Assembly (NCBI GenBank): GCA_015680685.1
Contig: MNCI01027127.1
Span: 24,643-88,642 of the forward strand
Direction of reading: 5' to 3'
Source of the DNA: Gnetum montanum
Lineage: Eukaryota > Streptophyta > Gnetopsida > Gnetales > Gnetaceae
DNA length: 64,000 nt
How positions within the stretch are numbered: position 1 is the stretch's first letter; each line of letters opens with the position of its first letter. The notes below the pieces were generated by a model. The model worked only from the letters and a program-made list of their open reading frames with translations. It ran no database searches and had not been told where the DNA came from. Of the stretch, positions 47,929 through 59,757 are shown piece by piece. The position numbers were made by a program, and so were the translations under genes.

Positions 47929-48700
47929 CCAAAGGTAGTAACAATTCTAGCAGTGGCATCTAAGAATAAACATTTCACCATATGAAGAAACTTGGGATCA
48001 AAACCCAATTTATTCATGTTCTAGATAATAAAGTCCTACCTTATATTATCATATGCTTTTTCATAATCAAGTTTCATCAAGAGGATATCTTGATCATCAT
48101 CCTCTACCCATTGAAGATCTTCTCAGGCATTGACCACATTATTTCAAATGTATCCCTTAGGAACAAAGCTTGTCTACTAGGAAGATATAATATGAAAAAG
48201 AATTTTCTTTAATCATAAGGCTAATCACTTGGCCCATATTTTGTAGACAAGTTACGAAGAACAATGGGTTACCAATTGTAGATACAAGTAGGATCCCCTA
48301 ATTTAGGAAGAAGGCACATGATCTCTTAATTTAAATCTAGCCCTAGAAAGCTAGTAAGGATAGCCTCTCTAATAACTTGGAAGAGATCATTACCAACCAA
48401 ATTCCAATGCTTCTAAAACATTTTAGTGGAAAAACCATCATAACTAGGGGCTTTGCCAAGGCTTAGAGTAAAACAAGCCTATTGAAGCTCAACCTAAGTA
48501 ATATTATCTTCTAAAATTTGCAACATGGTAGAATTAACTAACTTAGGATAATTAAGAGTAGAAACCTTAAATGATGAGGGATCCATAGGGGTAACAATAA
48601 ATAAGGCCTTAAAAATGATTCTTAAGATATGAAAGAAGACTTTTGTGGTCAATGATGATGGTTCCATTGAAACACCACCAAATTTGGATGATAGCACCTT
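47929..48700 (-). pseudogene. LINE reverse transcriptase, N-terminal part
   Basis: Minus frames show SKFGGVSMEPSS, then ILEDNITQVELQQACFTL, GKAPSYDGFSTKMFWKHW (the classic KAPGPDGF block, about 48431-48454), a decayed middle, KLDYEKAYDNIR with the first catalytic Asp (about 48050) and GFDPKFLHMVKCLFLDATAR. The FADD motif and C-terminus are missing. Primes cDNA synthesis at the nicked target, by family knowledge. Confidence 0.88.
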
Positions 48701-50384
48701 AATGGAAAATTTTTCTAAGTGTCAATATGAGGCAAATTTTTTCTAAGTGTTTGGCCCATGCTTCCACTATCAAGATTATGCTCCAAAGCATAGTTATCAT
48801 AGCATGTAGCATAAAACTAGATTTGCAAAATTTTCTAAGTGTCGACAATAGATGCAAAAATTTTTCTAACTGTTGTGCTATGCTCCCATTACACTTACTA
48901 TGCTCTAGAGTGTAGTCAGTGTAGCATGCACTATAGTGTCCAGTTTGCCCAAGTGTCAAGCCAGAAGCCATCAAGTTAGCTCAAAATGGAAGAAATAGTT
49001 TGGCAGATTTTCTTACTCCTGAGGCTATCGCTCTTGCTATGCTCCAGAGAGTAGTTAGCGTAGCTTGGATAAGAATAGTAAGTTTTACTAGATTTTTTCT
49101 AAGTGTCAATGTTATGCTCTCACTTTCCCCTACTACGCTCCAAAGTGTAGCTAGCACTAGATTTCAATTTTTGAAAAATTTGCCTAACTATTGAGCTATG
49201 CTCCAAAGTGTAGCTAGCATAGCAATACAAGACAACCTTCAAAAGCTTCTAGAACATAGCACAAGCCTTCATCTTAGCTCCAGCACTCCTTCAGCAAGTA
49301 AGATTAGTAATTTGCATCTCTTTTACACCCCCACTTATCCCAAAAATTGTACTTATGCTCAACTCCACTCAAAGGAGAGGAGAGCATAGTCTCAAAGCGT
49401 AGCCTCCAAATTGCACTATGTTGCACTATTTGTAGGTAGATTGTGAACTTTTCAACTATAACACTTGCAATCTTGGTAGCATAATCATAGTCTAGTAATC
49501 TCTTAGGGTCCATTGGAAAATAACCAAAGCATAGCACCAACTACTCCAATGGGAGCATAGTTTGGTCTAGCATAGCCCCAACTACTCTCATGCCACATCA
49601 CACCCGATCTACACTTTACATCAACCCTAACCCTATAAATACCCCTGCATTTCACATTTTAGGGATTGGCAAATCAAAAGCATGGTAGGAAAAATTCAAA
49701 CTTCGATGGGCATTTTTCAGTTGGTAACTTTGCATTCATGTGGCATTTTTTCACTTAACAAACTTGAAGCAAATGAAGCACCCCTACATCTCAGAGTGGT
49801 CAGCACCTTGGCAACACCTTTTTCATACTACAACACACCAAAGCCCATAGGACACTACAATAGCCAATCCAACAAGTGCATACCTCACAAAAAAATTAGT
49901 TTTTATAGCCCAGATACCCCAAAGACTGTGACTACACTACCTACTATGCCTATCTATACATCACATACCTCCTCACCTCTTCTTTGCAATTACTATGCTT
50001 TCACCATTTTTGGTTGTGCCATTCTTCCTCTCTTAAACTCCTTTACATTTTCAAGAATTTTCTTTCGCATTTAGCATTGCACTCACATTTTTTCACTATT
50101 TTGCATATATTTGCACATTTTCACTATTGTTCTTGCACCAAGAAACCCCACTAGACTTAGGCTTAGTCAACCTCAATACCACCAAAGACATTGTGCAAAC
50201 CCCTAGCACTTGCTTGTCAAAACAATTCGTAAGTCCTAGAAGATCGACAAGACCATCTCAAGAGCTCCACCTCTATTTTCCCCTCTAGCAATGGCCCTTG
50301 AGATGGGGGGAGGTTTGGTACTGTACCACAACTGCAGGCCCCTCAGCGTGACAATTCTAGCCATCAACATTTTTGACCACTACA
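48701..50384 (+). repeat. Solo LTR in the LINE (Tat-like, E-related)
   Basis: LINE coding sequence is interrupted here. The insert has repeated ttttctaagtgtc and ctatgctccaaagtgtagctagcatag words, a TATA box at 49634 and a CA end (gaccactaca, 50384). The right flank is accat; the left boundary is uncertain by a few bases (acctt flank). No internal region or partner LTR in the same orientation is nearby. Confidence 0.75.
49634..49641 (+). promoter_or_regulatory. TATA box of solo LTR
   Basis: TATAAATA in accctataaatacccct. Confidence 0.6.
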
Positions 50385-51538
50385 ACCATCATTAGAAAGT
50401 TTATCTAAAGAAGATGAGGGAGAAGAGCTATTGAGATACTTGAAAAATTCCTTATAATGTTCATCTTGAATGTTTAACCAAGCAATTCTACTCTTCATTA
50501 AGGCACTTTATGCCTTGTAGACATTCCAATGTTGGAAAGTGAAGAAAACTATCACTAACTTTCCATGAACCTTAGCGTTGAAGGGATCTAGAGCTCATTC
50601 TTCAGTAAGGTGATCAATAGTGGATCAGATGTTGTTATACTCTTTCCTTGCATGAGAGGCCACTTCCTTGTCATAATATCAGGCAAAGTTCTACACTCTA
50701 CTAGTATCACCATGCCACCATTGAATCCAACCCACCTAACCTAAAGGCCTAGGTTCTATATTCTAAAGTTTTGAGAGAAGTTATTAGGTGAGAGGAGAAG
50801 AGAAACATTTCTAGTATAATCAAAAAAGATGGAACTTATGCTTGTGGTAACTACTATGGATCTACATAGATATAGTGATGGGGTAATGGTCTAATAATGT
50901 TGTGTGTTGTTGAACAGCAATAGCTAAAGAAGCTTGCTAGAAATAAAGAGTGGAAAAATAAAACCTATCTAACTGAATATATATGTGAGCCTACCAAGAC
51001 AAAGATTACTCAAGCTGAATCTGTGAAGAGGATCACCAAGAGTAGCCTTAACAAAAAGATAGAAACATTTCTTAAAATTTCCCCTTGAGCTTATCCTTAG
51101 CAAATTCTATCATATTAAAATCCCCACCAAAACTCCAAGGTATATAAGGAAGGAAATGGGCTCATTCCTACCAAAAATGAGCCTATTTGATAGAGTCATT
51201 AAGGGCATAAATAGAATAGACCCAAAAGGTCTACATGAGGAGGAGAAGATAGCCTAAGAAACTCTATGGCTAGAGTTGGAATCATGTTGAATGATTTTGT
51301 CTTTCCAATAAAGTAAAAGGAGAGTAGTTGCTTCACCTTTTCCACACACATGGCAAGTAGTAAGAACTGATAAGTGGAAAAGAAACAAATGGGCTAAAAG
51401 AGATAAGTGGATGGTTGAAACCTTAATTTCTTGAAAATAACAAAATCAAAAGTGATATTTAAACTAGAGAGAATGTTGATAGCACATTTGCATCAAAGCC
51501 TATCAATTAGTCCTTGGACATTCCAAGATAAGAGATTT
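50385..51538 (-). pseudogene. LINE apurinic endonuclease domain
   Basis: Starts LLSWNVQGLIDR (about 51538-51512), the LSWNVRGL opening of plant LINE endonucleases. FGGDFNMIEFAKD (51140-51096) holds the catalytic GGDFN motif. A run near 50990 resembles the YTWSN...LDRF block. Frames change at least twice. Nicks target DNA to start integration, by family knowledge. Confidence 0.82.
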
Positions 51539-51718
51539 GTGGGAAAGTAGAGGATGTTTCTAATGAAAGGACATTAGAAGATTCTAGGTTCAAAGTATCA
51601 ACTTCCATTGTGTGTGAAAGAATATCAAAGAAGTTGCTTTTAATAACAACTAGAGCAAGAGCATTTATGGGGGAACAAGAAATAGATAGAGTAGTAGTGG
51701 AGGATCCTGTAGTTCTTT

Positions 51719-52183
51719 TTATTCCATCCCCTTCACAAACTTGTCACTTAATATTGAATCCTTCAATGACTTTGAAGGGATGACTTGTGCTTTTGAAAAG
51801 ACCTTTATGATAGAACTAGATTGGTATCCTTGTAAGATAGAAGGATCAAACAAGGAGAAAGGCTTTGAAGTTTTTTTAGAAGAACTTCCAAATTTGAAAG
51901 TTTCTAATGGTCGGTAGGATTCTTGAGTGGCTAAAGAATGATTTTTTGAAAGGTCAGCAACTTGTTTTTTCTTGGCTAAAAATATCCATGTAGAAATATG
52001 ATGTTCAACCCAATGATAGTAGCTATAGAAATTTGGGAGATAAAAGTAATCAAATTTTTGAGTAAAAAGTTTTCCTCTAGCTACAAGGGTAAGAGAGATC
52101 TTTCTTTGAGAGGTATCAAGCTCAATGTAGTAATGATAGAACTGAGTTCCATTGATCTCAAGATCATTTTTAAGAATTAGCAA
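51719..52183 (-). pseudogene. LINE ORF1-like frame
   Basis: 154 codons, MLILKNDLEINGTQFYHYYI..., Ser/Lys-rich in its second half (KFGSSSKKTSKPFSLF). Placed upstream of the endonuclease as ORF1 is in L1 LINEs. No zinc knuckle or RRM recognised, so the call rests mostly on position. Confidence 0.5.
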
Positions 52184-52199
52184 TAAAATCTAGAAAGAA

Positions 52200-52826
52200 A
52201 AATGATATGTAATTAAGGTTATCAGAAGTGACAATGGAGGTGAATTCAAAAATGCAAAGTTTGAACAATTTTGTCAAATGAATGGTATTCTACATCAATT
52301 CTCTACTACAATAACTCCTCAAAAAAATGGGATAGTTGAACGAAGAAATAGAATAGTAAACAAGATGAAAAGGACCATATTAAATGATCGAAGTCTTCCT
52401 CATTACTTATGGGCTAAAGCCATCAACACTGCTTACTATATCTCTAACATAGTTTTAGTAAGAAGATTTACTTCTAAAACTCCTTATGAATTATGGACAC
52501 GTTGAAAACATTGAGTAGCTTATTTTCATGTGTTTGATTCAAAATGTTATATTCTACATGATAAAGATAACTTGAGAAAGTTTGATCCAAAAATTAATGA
52601 AGTCATTTTCTTAGGACATTTCCTAGTTAGCAAGGCTTACAGAGTATTTAACAAAAGGACAAATACTATAGAAGAAATCATAAATGTCAAAATTAATGAT
52701 CATGACATTACATCTTCCCAAACTAATGATGAAGTTGTTCCCACTCAAAAGTTATCTAGCTCCACTCAAGTGCAAGTTAACAAGATTTCAAAAACTAATA
52801 GTGATCATGAAGAAGAGCAAGAGAAG
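52200..52826 (+). pseudogene. Ty1/copia integrase fragment
   Basis: Frame begins VIRSDNGGEFKNAKFEQFC with the second catalytic acid, then ITPQKNGIVERRNR with the Glu, and SLPHYLWAKAINTAYYISN, then the GKKPYE-like SKTPYELWTR. After one stop VFDSKCYILHDKDNLRKFDP continues. It is cut by element H at agaag. The N-terminal zinc finger and gag lie beyond the LINE or are lost. Joins cDNA to host DNA, by family knowledge. Confidence 0.93.
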
Positions 52827-52909
52827 TGCAACACCATAAAATTTCGGGTCTCGGTATCGCAACTACAAATATGGCTAAGTGTGAAAACGATGGCACTTTC
52901 AACATCCTG

Positions 52910-53300
52910 TTACACTGCATAGCATACCACACTATTACACTACATAGCATAGCATAGCATAACACTCTGTTACGTGCTATTACGTGCTATTACGTGTTGT
53001 TACGCTAGGTAGCGTAGCGTACTGTAGCACACTATTACACTACATAGCGTAGCGTAGCGTAGCGTAGCGTAATACTCTGTTACGTGTTGTTACACTGCAT
53101 AACACCATGTTACGTGATGTTACGCTATGTAGCATAGCACACTATTATGCTGCATAGCATAGCATAGCGTAACACCTTGTTACGCACTGTTATGCTATGT
53201 AACACCCTATTACATGCTATTACGTTATGTAACACCCTGTTACACTGCACCCTATTATGTAACACCCTGTTACACTATGCAACGTATCACCCTATCATGC
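52910..53300 (+). repeat. agcat/agcgt pentamer array in H LTR U3
   Basis: Dense alternation of tagcatagcatag / tagcgtagcgtag with ctgttacg words. The 3' LTR equivalent (about 59830-60060) is shorter, pointing to array-length change after insertion or in the template. Confidence 0.85.
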
Positions 53301-53438
53301 TGTGTAGCACCATGTTCAGCATTGCAACTAGTGTTCCGTGTCCCATGCGTAACACGGGACCAGTGTAACAAACAGCATGGTCCCACCCACTGCACTACCA
53401 CATGGCACTTGACCCACATTTTTGGCTAACCCTAGCCC

Positions 53439-53446
53439 TATAAATA
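53439..53446 (+). promoter_or_regulatory. TATA box of H 5' LTR
   Basis: TATAAATA in agccctataaatacc. The 3' LTR has ttaaatacc (about 60200). Confidence 0.7.
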
Positions 53447-54162
53447 CCTTTGCACCCTCTTTTGAAAAAGAAAAAAAGAGAAAGGAGGGGAGGCTTCCAT
53501 TTCTTCACCAGCAAGGCAATTGGCACTTCCATTTTTTTTCTATTTGTCATTTTGGCATCTTAGCACTTAGCTTCATTGGCGGACGAGACCCAGAGCACAC
53601 CACACTAATGGAGAGGCACAACTACACTGCACAGTACACTGCAGCCCCATTGCAGCCCAATGGAACATCGCATAGTACACCATGACTACCAACCTAGTAG
53701 GCACAATTTATCATAGTGAGCACTAGATTTCACAACCCGACACCACGGAGGTTGTGATTGTGCTCCTAATGCAGCTATTGTACACTCTGTATACCTATGC
53801 CTCTTTTTTTGGGGTGGTGCATCTTCCTATTCAAACTCTCTTTTTGTCTGATTACAGCATTTATTTATTTTTTTGCATTGTTAAGCATTCAATTGTGTCC
53901 ACTGTCCCGTTACGCATTTTAGCATATTTCTACTACTATGCATATTACATTTTCTTTTATTTTACCACTAGGTGTTCCATTTAAAATCATTATCTGCAAA
54001 AGGTTTATTGTACATTGGTTAAGTCCCTTTCTGATTGACTAGACCATTCAGGGCACCCTGAATCCATTTTCTCTAGCACAACCCTTGCGTGGACTCGACA
54101 TTATGCTGTGTGCCCAAAGACTTCTCGGTGTTTCCAACCATTGACATTTTTTTGTCGCTACA

Positions 54163-54666
54163 TTTTTTGGTGCTAGAAGGAAGGCCTAAGTGTAAGTTTG
54201 TGTCAACTATCATTTTTAACTTTTATAACTTATTCTGTATAGTGTAGTAGCTACACCACATGTAGCGTAATAGGGTGGTACAAGGTGTAGTGTAGCAGGC
54301 ATACACTGTGTAGCATAGCGTAGCGTAGTGTAGCGTAGCACACTGCAACGCTATACTGTAGTGTAATGCTATAGTGCAACACCCGACACTACAGTGTAGC
54401 GTAGCGCTACAGTGCAATGCTTGATGCTACATTGTAACACCCTATTATGCTACACCAGAGTTGGCCATTTTTAGCAATTTTCATACTTAGCATTTTTTCT
54501 ACATTTTCATACTTAGCAATTTTTTTCTACATTGTTACACTTATCCATTTTCTATATTTCTATACTTGGCCATTTCCCTACTACTAGCAGACTTAGTCAT
54601 TTTTTTGCTATTTTTAGAGTTAGCCATTTTCTGCAACTAGCAACTCTTACAACCTGATCTGTGAAT
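54163..54666. other. Leader of element H with antisense pentamer words
   Basis: Contains further tagcgtagcgtag words (54240-54430) and five to six 'ttagccatttt' phrases (54470-54640) before gag. No coding similarity. Confidence 0.6.
54168..54185 (+). other. Primer-binding site of element H
   Basis: tggtgctagaaggaaggcc five bases after the LTR. Confidence 0.75.
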
Positions 54667-57600
54667 ATGAATCCAGATCAACCTTCCATGTTGGTTTCTA
54701 ACACATTTAATACCATAATCCAATCAAAGCATGTCACATTAAGCCATGAATAATACAATTTTGTTTGTGCCAAAATCCAAGCAAGACTACTAGTGGATTA
54801 CCTCAATTTAGAGGCAAAACAAGACTACGAACTAGTCCACCAGAATGGACGGGAGTATAACCCCTCCTTGTTTGACATAATCCCACTCATAGATTCCTAC
54901 CACTAGTTGTTATCCCAACTCATCTATGAAAACAAGCATGATGCAGGGACAACCTATGAGGAAGCCTCATAGAAGAAGGAAAATGAGTTTGAGGCCCACT
55001 CCAAGCACGAGAGCCCCCTCCACACCATCTTCCAACAACCATTCCCTAGTACATCCCCTCCTTGGTTTGGTCCACCCATCCTCTTCAAGATAGTAACCAT
55101 GCCGATTTAGCCTTCCTCACAAGTAACTAATGCATTTTCCCAACACTATGCTCATGTAGGGGCCACCTCCCAACCCCAAATAACTCAAGCATCCTACATC
55201 CTACCTGTCTCATCGGCATCTATAGTGTTCGTCCAACCCACCCATGTGTGGCCCACTCCAATCACCACATCCATCGCTCAGCCATTACATCAACAATCAT
55301 TCGCTATGATGCTAAACTGACAACACCCATCCGCTATGATGTTAAACTAGTAGACTCCACAACCAACAATTCGACCCCATACTATTCAACCAACACAAGC
55401 CTAGCCAATGCAACCAGCTAGCACATCCCCAAGCATGGATCAAGCATTCTAGCTAATCCAAAGCTTGATGGAGGAGATCAACCGACTTAAGGCTACCTCC
55501 TTCGACACCATTAAGGTGGTCAACTTCTATGGAGATGACCCCATAAGTCCTACGATATAATCCCTAACTCTACCAACTGGGGCCCAACTACCTCGATTTA
55601 CCAAGTACAATGGTAAAGGGGATCCCAATGCACAATTGGTCACATTTCGATCTGAATGCCTACTCCTTCAAGCTTGGCCACATGCCATCATGTGTGTGTT
55701 CCCTATGTCACTCATTAGCAAGGCCTTAGACTAGTATCACACACTCCCCAAGGCCTCAATCTCCGCTTTGGAGGATCTCATAAGCCAGTTTGTGACACGC
55801 TTCAGGTGCAACCTAAAGCCTAAAACAACCCTTGACCAACTTATGCAAGTTAAACAAGGGCCTCTAGAGACCATGCCAAAATTCCTCCAATGTTGGAATG
55901 CTAGATTGAGTGAAATGCATAAACCCCTAGTGGAGGCACATCTACTGGCCATCTTTAAAGATGCAATAAATGACTTTATTAAGTCCAAACTATATTATCT
56001 AGCCCCAAAGTCTCTTAGCCAAGCCTTTGCCCAAGCAAAAAGCATAGAGGAAGTAGCGCAAGCTAGCAATGACTTAGCTTATGTGGCCTACAAAAACTAA
56101 CATGCTCACAAGCAAAACACAATAGTAGCAACAATGGTCGTAATCATGAAAGCAACCAACTAGGGCTCAACAACTAAGTAGCCCAAAGCCCCAACTAACA
56201 AAACTGCCAATGCTGGCACCAACTCAAATACATTGATAGGGGCTACCCCAAGATCCAACTTTCTATGCAAGGACCACTCAAAGTATACACCACTATTGGT
56301 ACAACCCTCTGAACTACTAGAGCAACTCTTGAAAGCTGGGAAAATCCAACACAAACATGTATCGGCAATTACCTAACAAAAACATGATAGGTACTGCAAA
56401 CTAGTAAGGAACCCTGCTTTAGCAGTACCAAACAAGCCCCCAGTTCCACAACACTTCAAGTTGGACCAATACTATCATTACCACCAAGTGGCTAGTCATA
56501 GTACAGACAACTATCATGCTTTGTAGGATGACCTGCAAAGAATGATAGAACATGGCCAACTAGTGATCAACATGGTGAGTTAATCCAACATAGATGATGC
56601 CTCCTATGTTATAAATTCCATTAGCATAGGTGGTAAGTCTAAACCTATGCAACAACCTTTTGTGATCCGTGTGACTCCCAGCAAGGTAAGGGTCCCCTCT
56701 GCCTCCACAAGTGAGAGGCCTCCCTTTGTTATCAAAGTGTAACCTTGAACACCTACAACACCCTTTGTGGTCAAAGTTCCATAGCAATTGTCCACTAAGA
56801 TGTTAAACTGGCATGATGCTAAGCAACCTTTTGTCATCAAGGTGCCACAACAAGTTGGCCACATAACAACTCCTCCTAAACCACCATTTTTCATAAAATC
56901 ACCACAACATGATGGCCCCTCACCTACCTGAAGCCCAATAGTGGGTAATGTCTCAATCTCTCCTCCCTCAAGGATTGACCCCGCTAGCAACCCAGGTAGG
57001 CCTACCAAATGGCAATGCAAGAACAAGCACCTAGAAACCCCCTTAGCTGAAGCAAAGGTCACAACTAGAAAACAACAACTGAACACTGGGGCCCCTACCC
57101 CCAAGTAGGCCAAGCAAACCAATCTCAAGTCCCCTATGTGAGAGATCTATGTCTCAACCCACATGAAGGAAGTCAAGGCCAACACAATGGCTAATGACAA
57201 GGACTTTGTAGCTGCACTAACCCAGGTAAAACAAGAGCTCAAGCAAAAGAACACAATGTTGAGCTTGTATGATCTAGTCATGACCTCATCTACTCACTAC
57301 CAAGCATTGGCCCAAATGTTGGCCTCCATTCCTATTACAGAGGATATCCCTACAAATGATGCATCCATCTGTGCAACAATGTTGCCTCCTACATTGTAAG
57401 AATTGAGTTCAACATCCCTAGTATTCTACAACAATGTAGTCAAAGTTAACCCCGAACAAGGGGAGGTCACTATAGCTCCACTATCTATTAACATATGTGT
57501 TGGGCAGTGCACCATCTGTAGAGTGCATGTAGATGATGGTGTAGCAAAAAATGTAGTCCTATACTCCATCATCAACAAACTAGGTCTGGTAGATGAAATC

Positions 57601-58002
57601 AGGCCAACCAAAACCACATGTCTAAAATCCTTCAACGGATCATGTGTCATAGTCACAAGTACAATCAACTTAGCCTTCGTGGTAGGAGAGAAATTCCCCA
57701 CTAGTGCAAATTTCACTATCATAGAGAAGATGCCAGGTTTCAACATGATTCTAGGTAGGCCTTGGCTAGCCCAACTAAGGGTCGTCTCCTCTTTCATCCA
57801 CCAAGAAATCCACCTTCCATATGAAGGTGGTCAAGTTATCATCCATGGTGATAACGCTTCCTCTTCAACTATCCACAACATAGACATGATGCAAGTTTTA
57901 GAAGAAGAGTTTCTTTTTGATACACCTATAACCACTAATGCAACGCCTAAGGCTAACACACCCGAACAAGTGGTTGAAGCCAANTGGCCAAAAATGTGCT
58001 AG
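54667..58002 (+). pseudogene. Gag-protease polyprotein of element H
   Basis: A single frame of 1112 codons with about two dozen in-frame stops and no frameshift seen. The Gag N-terminus starts MNPDQPSMLVSNTF; the NGREYNPS block follows. A hinge rich in Pro/Gln contains two in-frame copies of the 'atgatgctaaact' motif. The core shows FYGDDPISP, RFTKYNGKGDPNAQLV, FRCNLKPKTTLDQLM and KSIEEVAQASNDLAYVAYKN. The protease has VHVDDGVAKNVVLYS (D-D-G), FNMILGRPWLAQLR and EIHLPYEGGQ. Stop TAG follows WPKMC. The N at 57984 is in the last codons, where pol would be expected to continue. Confidence 0.92.
55297..55352 (+). repeat. Two 'taaact' motif copies inside H gag
   Basis: tcgctatgatgctaaactga and cgctatgatgttaaactagt lie 28-30 bp apart within the hinge coding sequence. 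A third copy is at about 56787-56816 (ctaagatgttaaactggc). All keep the reading frame but add stops. Confidence 0.8.
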
Positions 58003-58432
58003 ATGCTTGCCTACCCTTTGCCTCCACTTGCCATGTATTTTTGACATTCATTTACATCGCACTAGCCTACACATTTACATTTTTCCTACTTACTTAGATT
58101 AGGCATTTCATTTTGTTCACATATTTTTTTTTACTTTGTTTATGCATCCATCCACTTAGCTTACGCATTACATCTAAAAACATCAAAAAAAACTATAAAA
58201 CATGAAACTACAAAAACACATGGCTTGAAAAGGCCTTAAACTAGCCTACGATCCAAAATGGTCTAAAACTATCACTTTTTGCATTACTTTCCTTTCATTC
58301 ATCCATTTTAACCTTGTTTACAACAGGTGTTGCTTGATGTTGTTTTCTTTCTAGTTGATTTTTGCAGGATCTTGTAGGCACATAGCATGACTACACGTGT
58401 AGCATCACACCTTATACAAGTAAGGTAAGCAC
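58003..58432. other. Spacer after H protease
   Basis: T-rich sequence; degenerate motif copies at 58210-58260. A T-rich run ending gatttttgcag (58354-58367) looks like a 3' splice site. Confidence 0.5.
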
Positions 58433-58640
58433 CAATCCACTATGACTATAAACTGGCACAGATAGTCTGCTATGACTATAAACTAGCACAGCTCATCCTT
58501 GGGTCATGACATTAAACTGGCACAACATCCACTATCCACCACGACATTAAACTAGCATCCAACAATCTTCTAGGACTGTAAACTAGCACATCACAGTCTG
58601 CCAGGATCTTAAATTGGGTTCATGGTCTACCAGGACTTTA
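58433..58640 (+). repeat. 30-bp tandem repeat of element H
   Basis: About seven copies of ccactatgactataaactgg-like units with 30-34-bp spacing, as in B and D. Confidence 0.88.
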
Positions 58641-59739
58641 AACTACCATGTTGCTAATCTGATTCGAGTACCTTCCATTAGTGAAACCCTTGGGAGCACT
58701 CACAGCATCATCACCTCCCACCATTCTGGTGATTCTTTTAAAGCACTTACCATTAGTATGGCATTCAAAACACTTGTAGCATAATTGCCTTGGCACTTTC
58801 ATTGGCTTCCCAAGCACTTGTGACTGGCACAACATTTGACACATTTGCAGTGTCTTCACAGTTTTGCACATACGACATCTTCACATCTGCCATTTGCACT
58901 TGCATTTCATGTTTTGTGATTTTCTTGTCCTCTCTTAGTTATGTTTGTAGGAAGAAGCCTTGGAGGCAGTCATGCAAAGGTGCATCTCATCATGGTGGCA
59001 AGTTACCACATTGCTTTGATGTGCATGATTGGACTAGTTGAGCCACTCAAGAGTGCACATACCCCTCATCCCTATTATAGCCTATGCACATCCATTCCTT
59101 TATACCAACATCCTCTCATCCTTCCCAAACTCATGATTTCACACTCCTCTGATGCATACACATTGTGACACACATGGCATTCTCTTCATATCAACCGTTG
59201 AACCCATGGTTGATGTAACAAAATTCATTCTGTGGGGCGCCTCTATTACATGGTCAAAGCCTAGGTGAATGTAACACGAATCATCCTTAGGAAACAAAGC
59301 CCATCTTCTCAATGGCCAACTTGCAACTAACATTCAGTAGTAAGCTGAACCCAAAGAAGGTTTTCCCTAAAAAAACACATTGAAAACATTGTAGCTTCAT
59401 AATTGGCCTAGCATTAAATGGACTTTGATGCTCTCATAAACACTCCAACAAGAGGTCAATGTTTTAGGGGCAAACCACATCATGCCATGGTCACTATTAA
59501 CCATGCTGAATTTGCATCTTACATCATGATACACTATTTGCATTTCATTCCCACCATTTAAATTTCATCTCCCTAGCATTTCCTATACCCCTTATCCCCT
59601 AGCATAACCTTATTCCCATAACACTCTTGAGCATGGTAAAATGACATCCAATCTTGTGCTAACAAATGATGTTGGTGACATGTCTGCTATGGTGTTTTGT
59701 AATTCTTTGTCGACGTCTCTTAGGCCACTTCTCCAAATG
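58641..59739. other. 3' non-coding region of element H
   Basis: No coding similarity. Includes a ttatgtttgtag acceptor-like site (about 58938-58950) parallel to D and B, and the tttgtcgacgtctct segment shared with B just before the polypurine tract. Confidence 0.6.
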
Positions 59740-59757
59740 TCAACAAAGAGGGGCCAT
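59740..59757 (+). other. Polypurine tract of element H
   Basis: caacaaagaggggccat directly before LTR TG at 59758. Confidence 0.8.

Larger units (their letters stand above)
47929..52183 (-). mobile_element. L1-type LINE, truncated at its 3' end by G
   Basis: Minus-strand order: ORF1-like frame (52183-51719), AP-endonuclease (51538-50385), a solo LTR insertion (50384-48701), then RT (48700-47929). The RT stops before its FADD box where G begins. Domain order and motifs are those of plant L1 LINEs. Many stops. Confidence 0.85.
52827..54162 (+). repeat. 5' LTR of element H
   Basis: 1336 bp, TGCAACACCATAAAAT ... gtcgctaca. Matches the 3' LTR end to end but carries a larger pentamer array. Confidence 0.92.

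Noticed and set aside
44720-50384. E's 5' LTR and the LTR at 48701-50384 as a pair of one element
   Set aside because: They are in opposite orientation, lie in different host sequences (G leader and LINE), and have different flanks.
54667-58002. TAG read-through or an altered genetic code
   Set aside because: TAA and TGA also occur at conserved codons, and integrase acids are mutated in relatives. Decay explains the stops.
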